The position numbers and the translations under genes are program-made. 26,789 bases of DNA from a candidate division Zixibacteria bacterium SM23_81 (lineage in GTDB: Bacteria; SM23-81): the NCBI GenBank assembly GCA_001304015.1, contig LJUY01000034.1, positions 1-26,789 of the forward strand. The letters are read 5' to 3'. The notes under the pieces were generated by a model. The model made no database searches. It was not told the DNA's origin and was given only the letters and a program-made list of their open reading frames with translations. Below are positions 17,494 through 23,843 of the stretch, piece after piece. Position 1 is the stretch's first letter. Each line of letters opens with the position of its first letter.

Positions 17494-17727
17494 AAAATAT
17501 CCTCCCATTCGGCGACCCGAGCTTCGTCATACTGGAAACAGCAAATACGCAAAAAAGGGGCCAGGAGGGCTTCCGGGATGAGCTCCTCATCCGCCTCTCT
17601 CTGTCCCTTGCAGATACGAGCCGTTTCCGCGATGATGACCAGGCCATGGGATGAGCAAATCTTTCCTCTCTCTCGCTGTCAGGCGTTCCTCCTTGACCAA
17701 AAGGAGCACATGACAGCGTGCTTTCAT
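17466..17727 (-). pseudogene. Frameshifted small ORF upstream of tdh
   Basis: From the ATG at 17727 (AAGGTG 8 bases upstream, just behind a strong promoter) the frame reads MKARCHVLLLVKEERLTARE and stops after 46 codons at 17587. In another frame a protein-like stretch follows: GLVIIAETARICKGQREADE, then ELIPEALLAPFLRICCFQYD, then EARVAEWEDIL, ending at the TGA at 17466 inside tdh. That second frame has no usable start codon, so the two parts most likely made one product of about 85 residues before a frameshift near 17650. I do not recognise the family. The helix pattern with ADEELIPEALL faintly recalls sigma region 2, but the likeness is too weak to name. A programmed frameshift is possible, though I see no classic slippery heptamer. 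Confidence 0.5.
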
Positions 17728-17742
17728 ATTAAATCACCTTAA

Positions 17743-17771
17743 AGTGTAACATAAGCTTCCAAAATTGTCAA
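17743..17771 (-). promoter_or_regulatory. Strong sigma70-type promoter for the tdh-kbl operon
   Basis: Minus strand TTGACA (17766-17771), a 17-base spacer and TACACT (17743-17748). The start point would be near 17736, leaving only about 10 bases before the ATG of the small ORF and about 240 bases before tdh. It is the only promoter I see for the run tdh, kbl, small coiled-coil gene, HtrA and sigma factor. Confidence 0.8.
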
Positions 17772-17809
17772 CAGAAAATTCATACCATCGAGGACCTTTT
17801 TCTCTTCTC

Positions 17810-18910
17810 TTACTCCTCCGCGCTCTGGAACTGCTCCGCCTTCTTAAAGGCCTCCTCACCCTCAGCTCTCATGCCCCTCTTGATGTATATGACACCCAGC
17901 TGATACCATGCCGTGCCATTTTCAGGCTCCAGCTCGAGGACTTTCTCCAAACTGGGCTGAGCGCTCTCGATATCGTCCAAGGCCAGTTGGGCAGTAGCCA
18001 GGTTGTACCAGGCGTCTACATCTGTGGGATCCAGCTCCGTAACCTTTCGGAAGAGGGGTGCTGCCGCCTGGTAGTTCTTGAACTCCTGGGCATAGAGAAC
18101 ACCCAGATTATAAGCAAAGTCTTGGTCATCAGGATGAGCTTTGATGCCCTGATCATAAGTGGCAACAGCTTGGTTCAGTAAAGACTGTACCTCATTTTCG
18201 ATCCGCAGGGAATCCTCCTGAGTGCTTTCTGTTTGGAGCGTAGCTCTCTGCCTGATCGCCATTCTTTCCAAGGTCAGGGCGCTCATGGAGATGGCATTCT
18301 TGTTTGACGGCTCCAACTCCAGGCTCTTGTGAAAAAGATCCTGGGCTTTTTGGTACTCTCCTCTGTTGAAATAGATCACCCCGGAGTTAATCATAGGAGG
18401 CACATTGGAGGGTTGGAGCTCCAAGACATTCTTGTAGGCTTTCAGTGCTTGATCGAGGCTGTCGAGATTCGTGTAAGCAAAGGCCAAATTGTTAAAGGCA
18501 TCCGGCTCACCGGGCTCGATGATAGTGGCCGTCTTGAACTCCATGACCGCCTTTTGAAAGTCCTCCTCTTTTCCGGCTTGAACTCCACGGTTAAAGGCCA
18601 TGGTCCACTTCTCCTTACGGACCGCCTCTATTTTTCCTTTCCACCTGTCACTGATCTCAAGAGACGTTTCAAACTCCCTTACCATGGGCTCATACATACC
18701 CTGCTCCCCGTAGACCCATCCCAACAAGTAATGAGACTCAGCGTCCTGGGGCATCTCCTGTACTGCCAGCTCCAACTGCTCCTGAGCCTTTCCCCATTCC
18801 TGTTGTTGAATATAGACCTTCGCGCCGGTCAGGGCCGGATTTCCGCAGCCACTCCAGATGACAGCGCAGGTCAGTAGAACCAACGCTGCGGCCAACCTCA
18901 ATCTTCTCAT
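17810..18910 (-). CDS. Tetratricopeptide-repeat lipoprotein
   Basis: A 366-residue protein with a lipoprotein-type N-terminus: MRRLRLAAALVLLTCAVIWS followed by GCGNP, so Cys22 is the likely lipidation site, although the -3 residue (Trp) is atypical. The rest is a TPR array of about seven to eight units. Clear repeats include EPDAFNNLAFAYTNLDSLDQ, DFAYNLGVLYAQEFKNYQ and DVDAWYNLATAQLALDDIES. A less regular, more polar helical stretch lies near residues 205-245 between two blocks of repeats. It is probably a periplasmic scaffold tethered to a membrane; partner and process are unknown. The ATG at 18910 has GGGAGG 5 bases upstream. It follows the DUF4139 gene by 46 bases and is probably the last gene of the valS unit. 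Confidence 0.85.
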   Translation of the reverse strand: MRRLRLAAALVLLTCAVIWSGCGNPALTGAKVYIQQQEWGKAQEQLELAVQEMPQDAESHYLLGWVYGEQGMYEPMVREFETSLEISDRWKGKIEAVRKEKWTMAFNRGVQAGKEEDFQKAVMEFKTATIIEPGEPDAFNNLAFAYTNLDSLDQALKAYKNVLELQPSNVPPMINSGVIYFNRGEYQKAQDLFHKSLELEPSNKNAISMSALTLERMAIRQRATLQTESTQEDSLRIENEVQSLLNQAVATYDQGIKAHPDDQDFAYNLGVLYAQEFKNYQAAAPLFRKVTELDPTDVDAWYNLATAQLALDDIESAQPSLEKVLELEPENGTAWYQLGVIYIKRGMRAEGEEAFKKAEQFQSAEE

Positions 18911-18956
18911 TTCGCCCTCCCAAGTCCAGAAATCAACCTTCCTCTATCCGTTGGTT

Positions 18957-20309
18957 TCACCACCGGAAACGGACGGTATACGTCAGAATCGTTTCCCCGT
19001 CTTTGGGCACGGACAGGGGAAACTCAACGGTTCGAGCATCCTTCTTGCGGTACTCATGGGTGGATTGAGTGATCTTCCAGTCGCCCCACAGATACTCTAC
19101 GACCAGTACTTCAATGACATCCTCCTTATGATTGCGCAACTTTATCTCATATGTCTCCTCCCGTGAACGATCGGTGATCTTCTTAAGCTCCGTTTGTCTT
19201 CTCTCACCCACGACGTCGAAAGCATTGCCAAGAAAAATTCGCACTTTCTCATCTTTAGGAGTGTGATCGATGAGGTCCTCGCCCACGAACTCCAAGCTCT
19301 GGTCCTGATCCCTCTTATACACTCGTAACTTACCCTGAGGTAGCGGTATGCCCAAACCGTTCTTTTTGCTGTTCTCGAACTCCAAGTTGACCTTAACCTT
19401 AGTTCCCTCCCGAACCCCCTCGTAGAGTAAGATCTTCTTGACCCCCACATCGGCATTGGGGAAGAGTGAAAGCTGCTTGATTTGGTTATCTTTGACCGTG
19501 GTCCGACGAGTCAGGGTATACAAGTGGTACTCAAAGAAAGCCTTCTCCTCAAACTGGGGAATACCTTTGGCCGCAGCCTCAAGCGCTAGCCGTTCGGGAA
19601 CCCGGGGGGGAACAGGCTTCACTCTGTGTACATCGCCAGCCACAAGCTTCAGCTTGGCTTCCCGATATGTGGCCCCGGACCGATTGTCGATAGAGACCCA
19701 AGCTCCTAACTCCAAACGGGTATCCTCTTCGTTGACCGCCGCCACATATTCAGCATGCCAGTTGATCCCATCGGTCAGGTAGCTCACCTCGGCGTCGTGC
19801 GTGCCGGGCCGCTGGCTGTCCAGCAACCACACCAGAGTGGGACGAGTGATCAAACCCTCAGGTAGATGCGGAAATTCCAAAATCTGTATCTCTTTGCCCT
19901 TGATGATTCTGATCTGACCGGAGGCATCCTGCAGAACTAGGTCATCGGCGGCACTGAGCAGAGCACCCTCGTAAAACCGCTCTTCTTTGGCCAGAAGCCG
20001 AATTTTTTCGTCCACATATTTTTGCAGGAGCTTCTGAGAGCTGACCAAGTCATACTCGAAGTTCTGCTCTAAGATTACCACCTGATCTGGCGCTGTAAGA
20101 GACTTAAAGCGCACGGAGGTAGGGTCGATCCTGGCGGCCACATCCTGGAACCGGATTGTTTCTGTGCCCTTGGGAAGCTGGATAGATCGTATCTCCCTGA
20201 CCAAAGCAAAATCCTGATTATAGACGGTCAGGCCCACCTCGGCGGCCCGGGTCAACCCCACCGAGACGAATAGTGTTAACCCGCCGATAACCACCAAAAG
20301 TCCTCTCAC
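18957..20309 (-). CDS. DUF4139 domain exported protein
   Basis: A 450-residue protein with a signal peptide (MRGLLVVIGGLTLFVSVGLT, cleavage near AEVG). The mature N-terminus, LTVYNQDFALVREIRSIQLP, is the hallmark of the DUF4139 family, in which an N-terminal strand region precedes a large beta-rich domain. Further family-like stretches are VSYLTDGINWHAEYVA (about residue 175) and the C-terminal KDARTVEFPLSVPKDGETIL. No biochemical function is established as far as I know; the family is common in Bacteroidetes and other Gram-negative bacteria and is secreted or periplasmic. No catalytic motif is apparent. The start is GTG at 20309 with GAGGAGG 5 bases upstream, inside a small hairpin. It lies 64 bases after valS, with the TPR lipoprotein next. 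Confidence 0.85.
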   Translation of the reverse strand: MRGLLVVIGGLTLFVSVGLTRAAEVGLTVYNQDFALVREIRSIQLPKGTETIRFQDVAARIDPTSVRFKSLTAPDQVVILEQNFEYDLVSSQKLLQKYVDEKIRLLAKEERFYEGALLSAADDLVLQDASGQIRIIKGKEIQILEFPHLPEGLITRPTLVWLLDSQRPGTHDAEVSYLTDGINWHAEYVAAVNEEDTRLELGAWVSIDNRSGATYREAKLKLVAGDVHRVKPVPPRVPERLALEAAAKGIPQFEEKAFFEYHLYTLTRRTTVKDNQIKQLSLFPNADVGVKKILLYEGVREGTKVKVNLEFENSKKNGLGIPLPQGKLRVYKRDQDQSLEFVGEDLIDHTPKDEKVRIFLGNAFDVVGERRQTELKKITDRSREETYEIKLRNHKEDVIEVLVVEYLWGDWKITQSTHEYRKKDARTVEFPLSVPKDGETILTYTVRFRW

Positions 20310-20324
20310 GATAACCTCCTCGTG
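20307..20324 (-). promoter_or_regulatory. Hairpin over the DUF4139 start codon and ribosome site
   Basis: On the minus strand CACGA (20320-20324) can pair with TCGTG (20307-20311), placing most of the GAGGAGG site in an 8-base loop and the GTG start codon in the stem. The stem is only 5 bp, so the effect on translation is uncertain. Confidence 0.35.
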
Positions 20325-20373
20325 CTCGTCGAAGTCGCAGAATGGATCAGGATTGCTATGAGAAGCAGGAGAA

Positions 20374-23025
20374 TCATTGGGCGATGGACTTGATATTTTC
20401 CTCTAGCTTCGCCAACCTCCGAGCCAGCTCCTCACCCTTAGTTCTCTCCCGCTTCACAACTTCTTTGGGCGCTTTTTTCAGAAAATCTTCGTTGTTCAGC
20501 TTCTTGTTGATGCCAGCCAATAATCGAGAAATTCGTTCAATCTCCTTTTCCAGACGCTTACGCTCTGCGGCTAGGTCAATCAAGCCCTCCAAGGGTACGA
20601 ACACCTCCACCCCCTTGACCACGGCTGTCGCCGTCGCCTTGGGCTTTGACACCTTCTCCTCCACCACCAGCTCCTCGATCTTAGCCAAGTCCAGCAAATA
20701 GTCGCTATTGGTCCTCAGCCGGTCCAAAATCTGCGGATCTTCAACTTTCAGAAGCACCCTCGCCTTGCGGGAAGGCGGGATGTCCATCTCGGCACGGATG
20801 TTGCGCACCGCCCCTATGACGTCACGGAGATGACTTACTATCTCCTCGGACTCTCCGTCCCGCATGGTTCGGTCAGCTTGAGGCCAGCTGGCCACTATAA
20901 GGCTGTCCTCTTGGTGGGGCAATTGTTGCCAGATTTCCTCGGTGATAAAGGGCATAAATGGATGCAACAAGCGTAAAGCCCCATCCAGAACGGTGGTGGT
21001 GACCCACAGTGCCGTCTCACTGTCACCGTTTTTCTCCGACTGATACAATCGGGGCTTGACCCATTCTAAATACCAATCGCAGTATTCGTGCCAGAAGAAG
21101 TCGTAAATCTGACGGGCCGCTTCGTTCAAGCGATACTTCTCCAGAGACTTGGTTATCCTCGCCACGGTTCGCTGAAAAGCGCTCAGGATCCAGCGATCAA
21201 TCAAAGTAAGCTGGAGGTCCTCTGAGCTCATCGGGCTGGGATCAAAATCGCCCAAGTTCATCAGAACGAAACGGGAGGCATTCCAGATTTTGTTGGCGAA
21301 ATTTCTCCCGATCACCAGCTTGTCTTTGGAGAAGTAAGCGTCCTGACCCTCGGCGGTGATGAGGATCATGCTTAATCGCAGGGCATCGGCACCGAACTCC
21401 TCGATGATCTCCGTTGGGTCGGGGGAATTGCCCAGGGATTTGCTCATCCATCGTCCCAACTCGTCCTTCACCATCCCGTTGATATACACGTGGGGGAAGG
21501 GAACTTCTCCCATAAACTCCATGCCTGCCATAACCATACGCGCCACCCAGAAGAAGATGATATCCGGTCCAGTGACCAATACGTCGGTGGGATAGAAATG
21601 CTCCAGGTCGGGGATCTTCTCCGGCCAACCCAGAGTAGAAAAAGGCCATAGCCAGGAAGAGAACCAGGTATCCAGAACGTCCTCATCCTGTCGCAGGCTG
21701 GAATGCGCACATTGGGTGCACTGGGCGGGCTTCTCCTTGGCGGCAATAACCTCTCCACACTCATCGCAATGCCAGATGGGGATGCGATGCCCCCACCATA
21801 TCTGGCGGGAGATACACCAGTCACGAATATTCTCAATCCAATTCAGATAGACTTTGGTCCAACGACGAGGGTAAAACTTGATCCTTCCCTCCTCCACCAC
21901 CCTTCTGGCTGGTTCGGCCAGGGGCTTCATCTTCACAAACCACTGGTCAGAGAGATAGGGCTCGATGGCCGTGTGACACCGATAGCAATGGCCCAAAGCG
22001 TGCTCATGAGCCTTGACCTTGACCAGGAGATCTCGTTCCTTGAGGTCAGCCAGGAGTCTCTCCCGACACTCAAATCGATCCATTCCCGCGTAGTCACCTG
22101 CATTCTCGTTCATGGTGGCGTCAGGATTCATGATGTTGACCGATTCCAGGCCATGGCGTTGACCCATCTCGAAGTCGTTGGGATCATGAGCGGGGGTCAC
22201 TTTAACGATGCCGGTTCCGAACTCGGGATCGACGAAGTCATCGGCAATAACCGGCAGTTCCCGGTTGACGATGGGCAAGATGACCGTTCTCTTTTGAAGC
22301 TCGTAATAACGCTCGTCCTTAGGACCCACGGCCACAGCCGTGTCGCCCAGCATTGTCTCCGGACGAGTGGTGGCCACGGTGATAAACTCATCGCTGTCCT
22401 TGATGGGGTATTTGATGTACCAGAGATGTCCCCCCAACTCTTGGTGCTCCACCTCCTCGTCGGCCAAGGCCGTGCGACAGCGGGGACACCAATTGATGAT
22501 GTATTTGCCTCGATAGATCAGGCCCTTGTGGTAAAGACGCACGAAGGTCTCTAAGACGGCTTTGGACAGACCTTCATCCATGGTGAAGCGCACGCGATCC
22601 CAGTCGCAGGAACAGCCCAGCTGCTGCAGCTGCTCGATAATCCTACCGCCGTAGTTTCGCTTCCATTCCCAAACTTCTGCCAAAAACCTTTCCCGGCCCA
22701 GATCCTCTCGGCTGAGGCCCTCCTTGGCCAACTCTTTCTCCACCACGTTCTGAGTGGCGATGCCGGCATGATCGGTGCCGGGCAACCAGAGGGCATTGAA
22801 ACCCTGCATTCGTTTCCAACGAATGAGGATGTCCTGGATGGTGTTGTTCAACACGTGGCCCATGGTCAGGATGCCGGTGACGTTGGGCGGTGGGATGACG
22901 ATGGTGTAAGCTTTTTTTGAAGAGTCAAGTGGGGCATGGAACAATCTCCGTTCCATCCAGAAGCGGTACCACTTACCTTCCACAATATGAGGATTGTATC
23001 GTTTTTCCAGAGAAATCTCAACCAC
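20374..23025 (-). CDS. valS: Valyl-tRNA synthetase
   Basis: Class I aminoacyl-tRNA synthetase of about 883 residues that charges tRNA-Val in the cytoplasm. It begins EKRYNPHIVEGKWYRFW, typical of ValRS. It carries PPPNVTGILTMGHVLNN (HIGH region, residues 54-57 reading TMGH), WLPGTDHAGIATQNVVEKE and the editing-domain TTRPETMLGDTAVAV. It also has zinc-finger-like cysteine pairs (NWCPRCRTA, CDECG and CTQC), WMSKSLGNS (KMSKS loop), an anticodon-binding domain and a C-terminal coiled coil ending LAKLEENIKSIAQ. The first His of HIGH is Thr, encoded ACC, which is unusual. The GTG at 23025 is chosen for its upstream GAGGAG at 7 bases and family alignment; the open frame to 23157 would run into the promoter. 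It starts a unit with DUF4139 and TPR lipoprotein genes. Confidence 0.95.
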   Translation of the reverse strand: MVEISLEKRYNPHIVEGKWYRFWMERRLFHAPLDSSKKAYTIVIPPPNVTGILTMGHVLNNTIQDILIRWKRMQGFNALWLPGTDHAGIATQNVVEKELAKEGLSREDLGRERFLAEVWEWKRNYGGRIIEQLQQLGCSCDWDRVRFTMDEGLSKAVLETFVRLYHKGLIYRGKYIINWCPRCRTALADEEVEHQELGGHLWYIKYPIKDSDEFITVATTRPETMLGDTAVAVGPKDERYYELQKRTVILPIVNRELPVIADDFVDPEFGTGIVKVTPAHDPNDFEMGQRHGLESVNIMNPDATMNENAGDYAGMDRFECRERLLADLKERDLLVKVKAHEHALGHCYRCHTAIEPYLSDQWFVKMKPLAEPARRVVEEGRIKFYPRRWTKVYLNWIENIRDWCISRQIWWGHRIPIWHCDECGEVIAAKEKPAQCTQCAHSSLRQDEDVLDTWFSSWLWPFSTLGWPEKIPDLEHFYPTDVLVTGPDIIFFWVARMVMAGMEFMGEVPFPHVYINGMVKDELGRWMSKSLGNSPDPTEIIEEFGADALRLSMILITAEGQDAYFSKDKLVIGRNFANKIWNASRFVLMNLGDFDPSPMSSEDLQLTLIDRWILSAFQRTVARITKSLEKYRLNEAARQIYDFFWHEYCDWYLEWVKPRLYQSEKNGDSETALWVTTTVLDGALRLLHPFMPFITEEIWQQLPHQEDSLIVASWPQADRTMRDGESEEIVSHLRDVIGAVRNIRAEMDIPPSRKARVLLKVEDPQILDRLRTNSDYLLDLAKIEELVVEEKVSKPKATATAVVKGVEVFVPLEGLIDLAAERKRLEKEIERISRLLAGINKKLNNEDFLKKAPKEVVKRERTKGEELARRLAKLEENIKSIAQ

Positions 23026-23128
23026 CCCGCTACTCCTCTCTATGGTCGGCCATCTGGGGAATGTAACAGCTTGGGATCCGAAAGATCTCGGAAGGGGGAA
23101 ATTTTGGTTTTCAACTACGAAGTTTACA

Positions 23129-23157
23129 ATAATAATACAAAATAATCTCCCTGTCAA
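23129..23157 (-). promoter_or_regulatory. Sigma70-type promoter for valS
   Basis: Minus strand TTGACA (23152-23157), a 17-base spacer and TATTAT (23129-23134). Transcription would start near 23122, giving a leader of about 97 bases to the valS GTG. I see no T-box motif in that leader. Confidence 0.82.
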
Positions 23158-23209
23158 CTCGTTTGTTTATATGGCGAAAAAAACTGCTAACTCCATCATA
23201 AGTATAAGG

Positions 23210-23827
23210 TTATCCCCTGTCTCCGGACAACTCATTTTCTAGCCTCAGCCAGACTTGGCGCACACGTTTTCTGAGGCCAGGAAGGTCATGGTCATTGAGG
23301 ATACGGTAATCGGCTTTCTGGATCTTTTCCTCGGGGGGCAGCTGGGCATCTATACGATCCTGGATTTCCTGGCCAGAAAGGCCCAGATGCTCCATAAGCC
23401 GCTTGCGCCTAAGATCCTCTGGAGCCTCCACCACGACCAACTTGTCCACCAAAGTCAGGGCTCGACACTCCACCAACAGGGCCGCGTCCAGCACCACAAT
23501 GCCCCCAAAGCCCGATTGGCGAAATTGAGACAAAAGCTCTTTCAGCCGAGTCAAGATGGGGGGATGAAGAATTCCGTTGAGGCGATCTCGACTGTGTTGA
23601 TCCCGGAAGGCTCTCCTGCCTAACTCTCGACGATTGAGCGAACCGTCAGCCTCCAGGATCCCCGATCCAAAGACCTTAACCAGTTCTTGGAGGACCTGAG
23701 GCTGATTCTCCACAACCTGACGAGCTATCTGGTCTGCATCGATAACTCGAGCCCCCAGTTGAGCCATCATCTTGCTGACAATAGTTTTCCCAGCGCCAAT
23801 GCCGCCGGTCACGCCGACGATCAACAT
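23210..23827 (-). CDS. coaE: Dephospho-CoA kinase
   Basis: A 205-residue P-loop kinase that phosphorylates dephospho-CoA at the 3'-hydroxyl, the last step of coenzyme A synthesis. The start MLIVGVTGGIGAGKT carries the Walker A loop (residues 8-15). VIDADQIARQVV holds the conserved Asp-Ala-Asp, and NRRELGRRAFRDQHSRDRLN and LHPPILTRL are characteristic CoaE segments, as is VVLDAALLVECRA. The usual CoaE pattern at the last position is D-x-PLL(Y/F)E; here it reads DAALLVE, with Ala for Pro. I chose the ATG at 23827, 17 bases after the polA stop; the longer frame to 23878 would overlap polA and adds a segment unlike the family. It is probably co-transcribed with polA. The link to CoA-using kbl further on is coincidental as far as I can tell. 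Confidence 0.93.
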   Translation of the reverse strand: MLIVGVTGGIGAGKTIVSKMMAQLGARVIDADQIARQVVENQPQVLQELVKVFGSGILEADGSLNRRELGRRAFRDQHSRDRLNGILHPPILTRLKELLSQFRQSGFGGIVVLDAALLVECRALTLVDKLVVVEAPEDLRRKRLMEHLGLSGQEIQDRIDAQLPPEEKIQKADYRILNDHDLPGLRKRVRQVWLRLENELSGDRG

Positions 23828-23843
23828 GATGAAATCCCGTGCA

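Noticed and set aside
17405-17647. 80-residue minus-strand ORF upstream of tdh
   Set aside because: Its frame gives a low-complexity Ser/Arg sequence, whereas a different frame over the same bases looks like protein.
21703-22554. Plus-strand open frame of 283 codons
   Set aside because: Fully antisense to well-conserved valS coding sequence and without recognisable motifs.
23026-23122. T-box riboswitch in the valS leader
   Set aside because: The leader is only about 97 bases, and no T-box consensus or terminator/antiterminator pair is visible.
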